Origin: Pseudaeromonas sharmana
GTDB lineage: Bacteria; Pseudomonadota; Gammaproteobacteria; Enterobacterales; Aeromonadaceae
Length of the DNA: 64,000 nucleotides
Reading direction: 5' to 3'
Assembly (NCBI RefSeq): GCF_042649925.1
Contig: NZ_JBHSAF010000003.1
Location: 124,001 to 188,000 of the forward strand
The notes beneath the pieces are model-generated. The model saw only the letters and a list, made by a program, of their open reading frames with translations, was not told the DNA's origin and searched no databases. The translations under genes were made by a program, and so were the position numbers. Positions 24,482 through 32,458 of the stretch are shown one piece after another (position 1 is the stretch's first letter; every line of letters starts with the position of its first letter).

Positions 24482-25348
24482 ATGAATTTACTGTTTCATC
24501 AGATACTTGAAGAGGTGATATCCGAAGGGCAGGCGTTGTCACAGATCTGGTTTGCCTCCGATCGAGGCGTGCCGCCCGAGTTTAGCTATCAGGTCAACTT
24601 TCCGCGCCTGGAGATGGTGTTCAGTGGCCAGTATAGCAACCAGCTGTGGTCGCCCGATGGAGGCATGCAGTCGGTGACCTTGTTGCCCCGGCAGGTGTTG
24701 TATATTCCGCCGAATGCCTGGAACAAGCCGGACTGGGAGCCGCCCTGCTCAGTGCTCAGCCTGTTGTTTGGCAAGCGTCAGCTGGGCTTCAGTCTGGTGA
24801 GCAAGCAGGCTGGGCGCGAGCAGATGTTTGATGTTCACAAGCACAGTATTCCGGCGCCCACCGGGCGTGCGCTGGAGCATATATTGCCGGCGCTGGATGC
24901 GCTCTCTCGCGAGACGGTGACGGCGCCAATGGATCATCACCTGTTGCTGGCTTTGCTCGGCTGCGTGGAACAGTTGCTCAGCGAGGCGGAGACTGACCGT
25001 CCGCGCGGAGTCGATCTGTTCCATGGCATCTGCATCTACATTCAGGAGAACTTCCACCGGCCTATCACGCGCGACAGCATTGCCGAGCGTTTCAACCTGT
25101 CACCGGGGCACTTGTCGCGGCTGTTTCGCGACAAGGGACACATGCGGTTGGCTGATTACATCACCCGGGTCCGGCTGGAACGGGCCAAGTTCATGTTGCG
25201 CAAGTACCATTTCCATCTGGCCGAGGTGGCACAGCGCTGTGGCTATCCGGATGTGAACTATTTTTGCCGTGTCTTTCGTCACAAGGCGGGCGTGACTCCC
25301 AGCCAATACCGAGAACTCAGTCAGCCGGCTGGCTCAGTGGCAAAGTAA
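24482..25348 (+). CDS. AraC-family regulator of the mannose locus
   Basis: The 288-residue protein has an N-terminal cupin-like ligand region and a C-terminal double helix-turn-helix (about 185-283): PITRDSIAERFNLSPGHLSR and RAKFMLRKYHFHLAEVAQRC, then GYPDVNYFCRVFRHKAGVTP. It probably controls manA, manP and the accessory PTS genes. A GTG at 24470 is an alternative start. The last 13 codons lie in the first copy of the 90-bp tandem repeat, whose sequence also encodes the end of the convergent EIIA gene in its last copy. Confidence 0.88.
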   Translation: MNLLFHQILEEVISEGQALSQIWFASDRGVPPEFSYQVNFPRLEMVFSGQYSNQLWSPDGGMQSVTLLPRQVLYIPPNAWNKPDWEPPCSVLSLLFGKRQLGFSLVSKQAGREQMFDVHKHSIPAPTGRALEHILPALDALSRETVTAPMDHHLLLALLGCVEQLLSEAETDRPRGVDLFHGICIYIQENFHRPITRDSIAERFNLSPGHLSRLFRDKGHMRLADYITRVRLERAKFMLRKYHFHLAEVAQRCGYPDVNYFCRVFRHKAGVTPSQYRELSQPAGSVAK

Positions 25349-25625
25349 GCAGGCGTGCTGTCGTATGCACCAGGCGGGGTTGCTCCCAATCGCAACCTCC
25401 GAGAACTCAGTCAGCCGGCTGGCTCAGTGGCAAAGTAAGCAGGCGTGCTGTCGTATGCACCAGGCGGGGTTGCTCCCAATCGCAACCTCCGCGAACTCAG
25501 CCAGCCGGCTGGCTCAGTGCCAAAGTAAGCAGGGCGTGCTGTCGTATGCACCAGACGGGGTTGCTCCCAATCGCAACCTCCGCGAACTCAGTCAGCCGGC
25601 TGGCTCAGTGCCAAAGTAAGCAGGG
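25310..25625. repeat. Tandem repeat, 90-91 bp period, 3.5 copies
   Basis: The landmark GAACTCAG recurs at 25313, 25403, 25493 and 25584. Copies 1 and 2 are near identical; copies 3 and 4 differ at a few positions (GAGAACTCAG to GCGAACTCAG, GTGGCAAAG to GTGCCAAAG, one added G). Each unit carries the last codons of the AraC gene on the plus strand and the last codons plus stop of the EIIA gene on the minus strand. A small GGTTGC/GCAACC stem lies within each unit. The reading resembles expansion of a once-overlapping pair of gene ends. Confidence 0.92.
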
Positions 25626-26367
25626 CATGGCGTGCCGCCGGCTGATGATCGTTCAGCAGGGCGTGCTGCAGCAGGGGGTCCATCAGGCGACGTACCAGGC
25701 GTTGCAGCGGCAGCAGTTGCTCCTGAGTCGGCGACGCCGGCAGGACCATCAGGATCAGCAGGTGCGCCGGACCCGAAGCGGAACCCCACTCCAGTGGGGA
25801 GGGGCAATGCAGGAGTGCCAGCATGGGCTGTGTCACGACCGGCGAAATCGCATGGGGCATGGCGATGCCGGCGCACAGCATGGTGGAGGCGATCGCCTCA
25901 CGGGCCAGCAACTGCTGGTACAAGGCGTCACCATCGCCGATCTCCGGCAGCAGGGCGACTAGCTGGCGTAGCGCCGAGGCGGCGTCACTGTCAGGTGCCA
26001 GCACGCCCAGCATGCCGGCATCGAAGCGCAGCGCCGGCGCCTGGCGTTGCAACTGGCTCTGGGCCGCGGTGAAGTCGGGGTGCCGTCCGCCGAGACGGGT
26101 TCCCTGCTCGTTGACCCAGGTGGTAAAGACGATGCAGGCCAGCTCGGCATCCTTGCCGCTGAGCAGCAGCTGGCAGAGATCTCCAGCCCGACACCCCAGC
26201 GCCATCAGCGACAAGGGTTCGCACACCTCGGTGTGGCGCGATCGCGTCAGATTGCACAAGCGGACCTGGATGCGCGCATGCAGCCGGGAGGCCAGCCGGT
26301 ACAGGCGCCGGGCATCCGGTAGCGTCAGGTCGCGATCGCAGCGAAACGTCAGTTCACGCCGTAGCAT
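25588..26367 (-). CDS. HPr-like/EIIA-Fru fusion protein
   Basis: The start at 26367 overlaps the EIIB stop by 14 nt and gives 259 residues. The N-terminal 90 residues look like an HPr fold (LCNLTRSRHTEVCEPLSLMALGCRAGDLCQLL), but the segment that would carry the phospho-His reads LTLPDARRLYRLASRLH with no obvious HTRPA. The C-terminal part (about 115-259) is an EIIA-Fru domain with phospho-His172 in AGIAMPHAISPVV. It is probably a phosphotransfer or regulatory partner of the mannose PTS. It ends LALSQPAD-stop within the last repeat copy. Confidence 0.75.
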   Translation of the reverse strand: MLRRELTFRCDRDLTLPDARRLYRLASRLHARIQVRLCNLTRSRHTEVCEPLSLMALGCRAGDLCQLLLSGKDAELACIVFTTWVNEQGTRLGGRHPDFTAAQSQLQRQAPALRFDAGMLGVLAPDSDAASALRQLVALLPEIGDGDALYQQLLAREAIASTMLCAGIAMPHAISPVVTQPMLALLHCPSPLEWGSASGPAHLLILMVLPASPTQEQLLPLQRLVRRLMDPLLQHALLNDHQPAARHALLTLALSQPAD

Positions 26368-26665
26368 CGTGCTGCAGTGCCTTAAGTACCGCCAGCGCAT
26401 TCAGCAGCACCGGCTCCAGATTGACCTGTTTCAGGCGACAGCCGATGAAACGCTCCTGTTGCTCCACCGGTCGGTCGGAGGCAATCAACACCCAGTCGGC
26501 CTGGGCGATATCCCGTGCGCTGAGCGTATTTTCCAGCCCCATGGCACCCTGGGTTTCCACTTTCAGTTTGATACCCAAGGTGTTAGCGGCCCGCTCGAGC
26601 GCCTCGGCGGCCATGTAGGTATGGGCTATCCCGGTCGGACAGGCGGTAACGGCAACGATCTTCAT
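26354..26665 (-). CDS. PTS fructose-type EIIB protein
   Basis: The 103-residue EIIB has Cys9 in VTACPTGIAHTYMAAEALER, followed by LKVETQGAMGLENTLSARDI, the same pattern as the EIIB domain of the EIIABC permease. No EIIC lies beside it, so it must pair with the permease, with an EIIC elsewhere, or act as a regulatory phospho-carrier. The chosen start at 26665 begins MKIVAVTACP; a longer in-frame extension lacks similarity. It is translationally coupled to the HPr-like/EIIA gene. Confidence 0.88.
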   Translation of the reverse strand: MKIVAVTACPTGIAHTYMAAEALERAANTLGIKLKVETQGAMGLENTLSARDIAQADWVLIASDRPVEQQERFIGCRLKQVNLEPVLLNALAVLKALQHDATA

Positions 26666-26779
26666 AGCTAACCACGGTTTCGTCATGCGTTGCCACAGCA
26701 TATCACCCCGCGATCCGCGCTGCGCGGCCAGGGCTGCGAAAGTGCGGGGCAGGCAGGAGGCTGACAGACACAGGCAGAA

Positions 26780-26801
26780 GGTGGTCCTGCTCAGGACCAC
26801 C
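26780..26801 (-). terminator. Stem-loop after yicC (possible terminator)
   Basis: A 9-10-bp inverted repeat (26780-26789 with 26792-26801) lies 12 bp after the yicC stop, with only a weak T run. Confidence 0.5.
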
Positions 26802-26812
26802 CGGGAGGCGGA

Positions 26813-27673
26813 TTACTCGATGTTCTGAATTTGCTCGCGCATCTGCTCGATGAGGACTTTCAGCTCGACGGCGGACTGGGTGGTTTCGGCGTTGATGGAC
26901 TTGGAGCCGAGGGTGTTCGACTCGCGGTTGAACTCCTGCATCATAAAGTCGAGGCGGCGACCACAGGAGCCACCTTTGGCGAGAATCTTGCAGGTTTCGC
27001 CGATGTGGGTCTCCAGGCGGTCCAGCTCCTCGGCGACGTCGATGCGTTGCGCCAGCAGGATGATCTCCTGTTCGACGCGGGTCGGATCCAGTTCCAGCCG
27101 GGCTTCGGCCAGGCGGTCGATCAGCTTCTGGCGTTGCCAGTCGAGGATCTGTGGCATCAGGGCGCGCACCTTGGTCACTTCGGCCTGAATACCGACCAGG
27201 CGCTGTTCGATCAACGCCTTGAGTTTGTCGCCTTCACTCTGACGGCTCTCGATGAACAGACCCAGCACTTCGTCAAATGCGGCCAGCAGCGTGCTGTTCA
27301 GCGCATCCATGTCCTGTTCCGGCGTCGCCATCACACCCGGCCAGCGCAGCACGTCCAGCGGGTTGAGCTGGCCCTGTCCGGCGCGATCGATGACCCAGAG
27401 GGCGCTGTCGATCAACTGCTCGGCCAGCTCGGCATTGATGTTCAACTGGCCCGCTCCGGTCTGGCTATCAAAACGCAGGCTGCATTCGATTTTGCCGCGC
27501 TCAAGCTGCTTGCGAAAGCGTTCGCGCAGTATGGGTTCCAGACCGCGCCACTGTTCCGGCAGACGCAGATAGGTTTCCAGATAACGCTGATTGACGGAGC
27601 GGATTTCCCACACCGCTGTACCCCAGTCACCCTTGAATTCCTTGCGGGCATACCCCGTCATGCTGTGAATCAT
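26813..27673 (-). CDS. yicC: YicC-family endoribonuclease
   Basis: The start at 27673 gives 286 residues beginning MIHSMTGYARKE, the family's N-terminal signature. DUF1732 is at the C-terminus (EILLAQRIDVAEELDRLETHI, RRLDFMMQEFNRESNTLGSKS). YicC proteins are metal-dependent RNases linked to sRNA turnover. It is divergent from rph, as in many gammaproteobacteria, sharing a 128-bp intergenic region. Confidence 0.95.
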   Translation of the reverse strand: MIHSMTGYARKEFKGDWGTAVWEIRSVNQRYLETYLRLPEQWRGLEPILRERFRKQLERGKIECSLRFDSQTGAGQLNINAELAEQLIDSALWVIDRAGQGQLNPLDVLRWPGVMATPEQDMDALNSTLLAAFDEVLGLFIESRQSEGDKLKALIEQRLVGIQAEVTKVRALMPQILDWQRQKLIDRLAEARLELDPTRVEQEIILLAQRIDVAEELDRLETHIGETCKILAKGGSCGRRLDFMMQEFNRESNTLGSKSINAETTQSAVELKVLIEQMREQIQNIE

Positions 27674-27801
27674 ACGAATCTCGTCGGTCGGCAAAAAAGT
27701 GCGCCGATTATAACGCTGCCAGCGGCAAAAAGCCCGTCGATGTGAAAAGCCGCCGTCGATGCCGTATACTGCGCGCAATTATCAGTAAGCAGGAATCGAA
27801 C

Positions 27802-28518
27802 ATGCGCCCGAATGGCCGAGCTCCGGAGCAGATGCGTCCAATCACCATCACCCGTCACTATACTGCCCACGCCGAAGGGTCTGTGCTGATCGAATTTGGT
27901 CAGACCAAGGTGCTGTGCAATGCCAGCGTCAACGAAGGGGTGCCCCGTTTCCTTAAAGGCAAGGGCCAGGGCTGGATCACCGCCGAATATGGCATGCTGC
28001 CGCGCTCCACCCACTCACGCATGAACCGTGAAGCCGCCTCTGGCAAGCAGGGTGGGCGTACACTGGAGATCCAGCGCTTGATTGGCCGGGCGCTGCGTGC
28101 CGCGGTCGACCTGACCCAGCTGGGCGAGTACACCATCACGCTCGATTGCGATGTGATTCAGGCCGATGGCGGTACTCGCACCGCGGCGATCACCGGTGCC
28201 TGCGTCGCGTTGGTGGATGCGCTGCGCTGGATGCAGGAACGCAAGCAGTTGAAGACCGATCCGTTGAAGTTCATGGTGGCGGCCATTTCGGTGGGCGTGC
28301 ATGAGGGGCAGGCGATCTGCGATCTCGAGTATGTCGAAGATTCGGCCGCCGAAACCGATATGAATGTGGTGATGACCTCCACCGGCAAACTGATCGAGGT
28401 GCAGGGCACTGCCGAGGGCGAGCCGTTCAGCGAAGAGGAGTTGGTGACCCTGCTTGGCCTGGCCAAGGGAGGCATCGCCGAGTTGATCACCGCCCAGCAG
28501 GCGGCCTTGGCAACCTGA
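27802..28518 (+). CDS. rph: Ribonuclease PH
   Basis: The 238-residue phosphorolytic 3'-5' exoribonuclease trims tRNA 3' ends. It begins MRPNGRAPEQMRPITITR and has VLCNASV, the RSTHSRMNREA block, and the DCDVIQADGGTRTA active-site strand. The reading frame is intact, unlike the frameshifted rph of E. coli K-12. A terminator separates it from pyrE. Confidence 0.97.
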   Translation: MRPNGRAPEQMRPITITRHYTAHAEGSVLIEFGQTKVLCNASVNEGVPRFLKGKGQGWITAEYGMLPRSTHSRMNREAASGKQGGRTLEIQRLIGRALRAAVDLTQLGEYTITLDCDVIQADGGTRTAAITGACVALVDALRWMQERKQLKTDPLKFMVAAISVGVHEGQAICDLEYVEDSAAETDMNVVMTSTGKLIEVQGTAEGEPFSEEELVTLLGLAKGGIAELITAQQAALAT

Positions 28519-28524
28519 TCCTGA

Positions 28525-28548
28525 CGCGGCGAGAGCCGCGTTTTTTTT
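28525..28548 (+). terminator. Intrinsic terminator between rph and pyrE
   Basis: Stem CGCGGC/GCCGCG (28525-28530 with 28535-28540, loop GAGA) is followed by eight T. In enterobacteria this gap hosts the pyrE attenuator; a leader-peptide role is not shown here. Confidence 0.9.
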
Positions 28549-28634
28549 GACGTTAATCCGCGTGCGGTGGGTTTTGCTCATCCCGCGCCACACAGAACGC
28601 GAAGACAGAAGACAAGATAAGAAGAGGAAGAGAC

Positions 28635-29282
28635 ATGAAAGCCTATCAGCGCGAGTTTATCGAATTTGCTTTGAGCAAGCAGGTGCTGCGGTTCGGGGAG
28701 TTCACCCTGAAGTCCGGCCGCAAGAGCCCTTATTTCTTCAATGCTGGCCTGTTCAACTCCGGCCGTGACCTGGCCCGTCTCGGCCGTTTCTATGCCGCTG
28801 CGCTGGTGGATGCAGGGATCGACTACGATGTGCTGTTTGGCCCGGCCTACAAGGGGATCCCGATTGCCTCGGCGACCGCGGTGCAGCTGGCCGAAGTGCA
28901 CGATCAGGATGTGCCCTGGTGTTTCAATCGCAAGGAGGCCAAGGACCACGGCGAAGGTGGCAACTTGGTGGGCAGCTCGCTGCAAGGGCGCATCATGCTG
29001 GTCGATGACGTCATCACCGCCGGGACAGCGATCCGGGAATCCATGGATCTGATTCAGGCCAATGGTGCCGAATTGGCCGGCGTGCTGATCGCGCTCGATC
29101 GTCAGGAGAAGGGCAAGGGCGAGCTCTCCGCCATTCAGGAAGTAGAGCGTGATTACCAAGCCAGGGTGATCGCCATCATTACACTGGCGGATCTGATCGC
29201 CTACCTGGAAGAGCAGCCGCAGATGGCCGCGCACCTCGAACAGGTGCGTGCCTACCGTACCGCCTATGGCATCGACGCCTGA
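28635..29282 (+). CDS. pyrE: Orotate phosphoribosyltransferase
   Basis: The 215-residue type I PRTase makes OMP from orotate and PRPP (pyrimidine synthesis). It has KSGRKSPYFFNAG, the flexible loop FNRKEAKDHGEGG, and the PRPP motif IMLVDDVITAGTA near residue 120. AAGAGGAAGAGAC gives a strong ribosome site. The next gene starts 10 bp after its stop and is probably co-transcribed. Confidence 0.97.
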   Translation: MKAYQREFIEFALSKQVLRFGEFTLKSGRKSPYFFNAGLFNSGRDLARLGRFYAAALVDAGIDYDVLFGPAYKGIPIASATAVQLAEVHDQDVPWCFNRKEAKDHGEGGNLVGSSLQGRIMLVDDVITAGTAIRESMDLIQANGAELAGVLIALDRQEKGKGELSAIQEVERDYQARVIAIITLADLIAYLEEQPQMAAHLEQVRAYRTAYGIDA

Positions 29283-29292
29283 GGGTCGGCCC

Positions 29293-30045
29293 ATGTCGCG
29301 TCTGCTGGTGACCGGTCTCACTGGTACCTTGGCCCCCCATCTGGCGGCGCAGGCCAAACGCAGGGGGATGGATGTGCTGCCCTGGCCGCGCCAGACGGTA
29401 TCGCCCGATGATGCGACGGCCGGTGAGCTGTTTTTGAGTCGTGTGCGGCCGGATGCCATCGCCCATCTGGGGATGGGCTCCGAGGCGTGGGCGGCGCAGC
29501 TGGCCGGTTATGCGGCACGCCATGCCCTGCCATTTGTGTTCACCAGCAGTGCCATGGTGTTCAGCCATGAACCGCCCGGGCCCCATCGCCGTGAGGATAC
29601 ACCGCACACTAGCGATGGCTATGGCCTCTACAAGCAGCGCTGCGAGGCGGCCATAGTCGCGGCCAACCCGGCTGCGGCCATTGCCCGTATCGGCTGGCAG
29701 ATTGACGCCGATGCACGTGGTAACAACATGTTGGCGGCGCTGGATCACTGGCAGGCCCAACAGGGCGAAGTGGCGGCCAGCCGGGCCTGGATCCCGGCCT
29801 GCTCTTTCATGGATGACACCGCCGAGGCCCTGTTGCAGCTGTTGCTGACACGGGCGAGCGGCCTGTTTCATCTCGACAGCAATGCAAGCGAAGCATGGCG
29901 TTTTGATGAGCTGGTGACGGCATTGGCCTTGCGCTTTGACCGTTCGTGGCAGATCCGTGTGCACGAGGAATACCACCATGATCAGCGCCTGTTGGGCAAT
30001 GAAGGGTACATGCCGGGGCTGAGTCGACATTTATGTCGCCGCTGA
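29293..30045 (+). CDS. NAD(P)-dependent epimerase/dehydratase-fold protein (RmlD-like)
   Basis: The 250-residue extended-SDR-like protein has the nucleotide loop LLVTGLTGTLAPHLAAQA, the strand FVFTSSAMVFS, and an active-site YxxxK in YGLYKQRCEAAI. It resembles sugar-nucleotide reductases of the RmlD family. The substrate is unknown. Its start is 10 bp after pyrE with an intervening GAGGG, so it probably shares the pyrE transcript. A terminator follows. Confidence 0.78.
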   Translation: MSRLLVTGLTGTLAPHLAAQAKRRGMDVLPWPRQTVSPDDATAGELFLSRVRPDAIAHLGMGSEAWAAQLAGYAARHALPFVFTSSAMVFSHEPPGPHRREDTPHTSDGYGLYKQRCEAAIVAANPAAAIARIGWQIDADARGNNMLAALDHWQAQQGEVAASRAWIPACSFMDDTAEALLQLLLTRASGLFHLDSNASEAWRFDELVTALALRFDRSWQIRVHEEYHHDQRLLGNEGYMPGLSRHLCRR

Positions 30046-30054
30046 GGGATTAAA

Positions 30055-30079
30055 ACAGCCGCTGATGCGGCTGTTTTTC
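30055..30079 (+). terminator. Intrinsic terminator after the RmlD-like gene
   Basis: Stem ACAGCCGC/GCGGCTGT (30055-30062 with 30067-30074, loop TGAT), then TTTTT. Confidence 0.9.
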
Positions 30080-30213
30080 TTGGTAATGTGCGCCATTGCC
30101 GACAATGTGCGGCCGACCGAAAAAGCAACAAGCGTGGCTTGTTTGAGGCTGGCAGAAACGGCATCATGGCGCGTCTACAACTGGTTTACATTTTTAAGAA
30201 CAGGGAGAGCAGA

Positions 30214-32109
30214 ATGAAAAAAGGGTTGCTTGCTGGTCTGGTGGTCGCGGCGATCGCGGCCGGTGCCGGCGGTTATTACTATGCCAGCCACAACAAGGCG
30301 GCAGGTGAGGGGGCATTGGCCTATGTGCCGGCCGATACCCTGTTGTTTGCCGGTGGTCTCGAGCCGATGCCGTGGTCGGCCATGGCCGCATTTCGCGATC
30401 AATTCAATTTTGGTATGCAGCCCGAGCAGGTCAATACGCTGATCGAGGAGATGCTGAAGACGGATCCGCAAAACCCGGATGCCGCACCTGCCGGCGCGCG
30501 CCTGGCGGTCAGCCTGTATGCCGAGTATGTCAATGCCGTGCTGTCGAAGAGCTTTAAGCCGCAGATGCTGGGGTTGAGTGATGCCGTCGATTCTGCGTTC
30601 TATACCGTCGGCGCCCTGCCGGTGGTGCGTGTTGCGCTTGCCGATCAGGCGGCGTTCGATGCGTTCCTGGCCAAGGCAGAGGAGCGTGTCAAGGTCAAGG
30701 CCGAAGAGGCCAAGCTCAAGGACTTTACCTACAAGCGCTACCCGCTGATCACCGATGGCGAACAACCTGTCTATCTGGCCATCGGCAAACGCGATGGTTT
30801 CCTGATCGTCACGCTGGATGTCGGTTCGCTGATCCCGGCAGAGGAGGGGTTGGATGTGGCGTTTGGCCTGACCAAGCCAACTCAGTCGCTGGCCGCTGCC
30901 GGAACCCTGCAGACCCTGGTCAAGGAGCAGGGGCTCAAGCCGTTCTCGATTGGTTTTCTTAATCACGAAGGTCTGATCCGTACCCTGACCCGCGCCGATA
31001 GCCCGATCGCCAAGCTGCTGGACAAGGTCAGTCATGGAGAGGCGACCAAGGAGCTGTCCGCGTTCCGTACTGCCGAGTGCCAGGCTGATATCGAAGGCAT
31101 GGCCGCACTGTGGCCGCGCAGCGTTTTCGGTTATACCGAGCTGGATACCAGTGGTTCACCACTGCGTGCCAACAGCCTGTTCAAGATCGTCTCCACCGAT
31201 GGCAAGACCATGGAGCAGTTGCAGAAGCTGCGTGGTTTCCTGCCGCAGTATTCTGGAGATAACAGCAAGTTCTCCTATCAGCTGGGGCTGAATATGGATG
31301 AGCTGACACCGGTACTGACCAATTTGTGGTCCCGCGCCATACAAGCCAAGTTCAGCTGTGCCCCGCTGGTAGCGGCCCAGGCACAACTGAAGGAGACCAA
31401 CCCGGCACTGCTCGGTGCCATGACCGGCATGATCCAGGGCGTACAGGGCGTTGGTATCGACGTGCAGGATCTGAAGCTGGGCAAGGCGCTGGCGGAAGGC
31501 GAGATGCCCAGCATTGAGGCACTCTCTTTCGTGGCCACGCTCTCCAGCAAGCAACCGCAGCAGCTGTGGGGCATGCTGGCGATGATGCAGCCTGAGTTCG
31601 CCAGCCTGAAATTGCCGGAAGATGGTCAGAGCATCGATCTGCCGTTACCGCTGCCGGTCACCTTGCCATCCCCGATCAAGCTGGGTCTGTACGGCAATCA
31701 TATCGCTGTCTTCTCCGGTGAACAGGGCAAGACACAGGCCGAGAGCCTGGCCAAGCAGGAGCTCAAGCCGAACGGTCTGCTCCACTTCGGGCTGGACTAC
31801 GGTTTGCTTGCCGATGCACTGGAGGTGGTCATGAACGACGAGATGGCCAAACTCGAGGCGGCCGCAGATGCGGCGGCTGAAGAAGCGGTTGCCGCGGCGG
31901 CGGGTACGGAAGAGCCGCAGACTGATGAATATGGTCTGCCGATGCCGACTGCTGCCGAGCGCAAGGAGCAGGCCGAGAAACAGGTCGCTGAGTTGAAGTC
32001 TGCTCAGGCCATGCTGCTGGGGCTGCGTGGTGCCCATATCAGCTCAGGCATGGACTTCACGACCAGCGGTATCGAAATGCGTGCCGACATGCAGTTACCG
32101 AAAAAGTAA
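30214..32109 (+). CDS. Envelope protein of unknown function, 631 residues
   Basis: The start at 30214 (GGGAGAG site) begins MKKGLLAGLVVAAIAAGAGG, a signal peptide or single N-terminal anchor; the rest should lie outside the cytoplasmic membrane. The body has repeated beta-rich blocks with ALAYVPADTLLFAGGLEPMP near residue 34 and GLLHFGLDYGLLADAL near 525, and an Ala/Glu-rich linker (about 550-570). The opening resembles DUF3352-type proteins, but I do not recognise a named family. It is flanked by terminators on both sides, so it is monocistronic. The frame extends upstream to 30088 without merit. Confidence 0.72.
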   Translation: MKKGLLAGLVVAAIAAGAGGYYYASHNKAAGEGALAYVPADTLLFAGGLEPMPWSAMAAFRDQFNFGMQPEQVNTLIEEMLKTDPQNPDAAPAGARLAVSLYAEYVNAVLSKSFKPQMLGLSDAVDSAFYTVGALPVVRVALADQAAFDAFLAKAEERVKVKAEEAKLKDFTYKRYPLITDGEQPVYLAIGKRDGFLIVTLDVGSLIPAEEGLDVAFGLTKPTQSLAAAGTLQTLVKEQGLKPFSIGFLNHEGLIRTLTRADSPIAKLLDKVSHGEATKELSAFRTAECQADIEGMAALWPRSVFGYTELDTSGSPLRANSLFKIVSTDGKTMEQLQKLRGFLPQYSGDNSKFSYQLGLNMDELTPVLTNLWSRAIQAKFSCAPLVAAQAQLKETNPALLGAMTGMIQGVQGVGIDVQDLKLGKALAEGEMPSIEALSFVATLSSKQPQQLWGMLAMMQPEFASLKLPEDGQSIDLPLPLPVTLPSPIKLGLYGNHIAVFSGEQGKTQAESLAKQELKPNGLLHFGLDYGLLADALEVVMNDEMAKLEAAADAAAEEAVAAAAGTEEPQTDEYGLPMPTAAERKEQAEKQVAELKSAQAMLLGLRGAHISSGMDFTTSGIEMRADMQLPKK

Positions 32110-32133
32110 CACTGCGGTGCGGACATGAGATTG

Positions 32134-32159
32134 AGGGCCGGCTTGCCGGCCCTTTTTTA
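32134..32159 (+). terminator. Intrinsic terminator after the 631-residue envelope protein
   Basis: Stem AGGGCCGGC/GCCGGCCCT (32134-32142 with 32145-32153), then TTTTT. Confidence 0.93.
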
Positions 32160-32439
32160 TGTCTCCGGCTCTCGGTGGCGTGTGACGGGCTGCGACTTGC
32201 CATTGGTGTGCGGGATGGACCAACGCAGTGGGGTTAAGGTGCCAGCGACATTCATACGGCGTCCACGCTAAAGGAACAGAGCCGTCGCGGTGCGTCGGAG
32301 GAACAGCCGTGCTGCCCTGGGGCATAGCGGGGGCAGAGGCGCCGCTGGCCGGATGCGATCAGCCAGCGTGCATTGCCGGTGGTGGAGTGGGTGCCCGGCA
32401 TCAGCTCATGCAGACAGGACCCGCAGGTCCTGTCTTTTT
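32160..32439 (+). ncRNA. Candidate GGA-rich structured RNA (CsrB/RsmZ-like?)
   Basis: This is a gap of about 280 bp with no gene and a plus-strand intrinsic terminator at its end (32412-32439), even though the upstream gene already has its own. That implies a separate plus transcript. Several hairpins hold GGA in the loop: TTGGT/ACCAA, CGCTGGC/GCCAGCG, TGCCGG/CCGGCA, and CGG/CCG around AGGAACAG. GGA-in-loop hairpins are the hallmark of RNAs that titrate CsrA/RsmA, but about eight GGA in GC-rich DNA is not proof. The promoter and 5' end are unclear. Confidence 0.4.
32412..32439 (+). terminator. Intrinsic terminator of the candidate GGA-rich RNA
   Basis: A 10-bp stem (32412-32421 with 32426-32435, loop CGCA) is followed by TTTT on the plus strand only. 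The convergent mscS gene lies on the other strand, where no T run follows. Confidence 0.88.
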
Positions 32440-32458
32440 GTGATGCCAAGCTACGGGC

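Noticed and set aside
25310..25625. CRISPR array
   Set aside because: The whole 90-bp unit repeats with no unique spacers, only 3.5 copies, and no cas genes are present.
25264..25962. A 232-codon plus-strand frame through the repeat array
   Set aside because: It is created by the repeat's 90-bp period (a multiple of three) and runs antisense to the EIIA gene; no ribosome site.
27742..28518. Frameshifted rph as in E. coli K-12
   Set aside because: The reading frame is intact to a normal RNase PH C-terminus.
28549..28634. pyrE leader-peptide attenuator
   Set aside because: A terminator follows rph, but no convincing pyrimidine-sensing leader or second terminator is seen before pyrE.
32228..32449. 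Short frames on both strands in the 32160-32458 gap
   Set aside because: Composition is unlike protein, no ribosome sites, and the interval is better explained as structured RNA.
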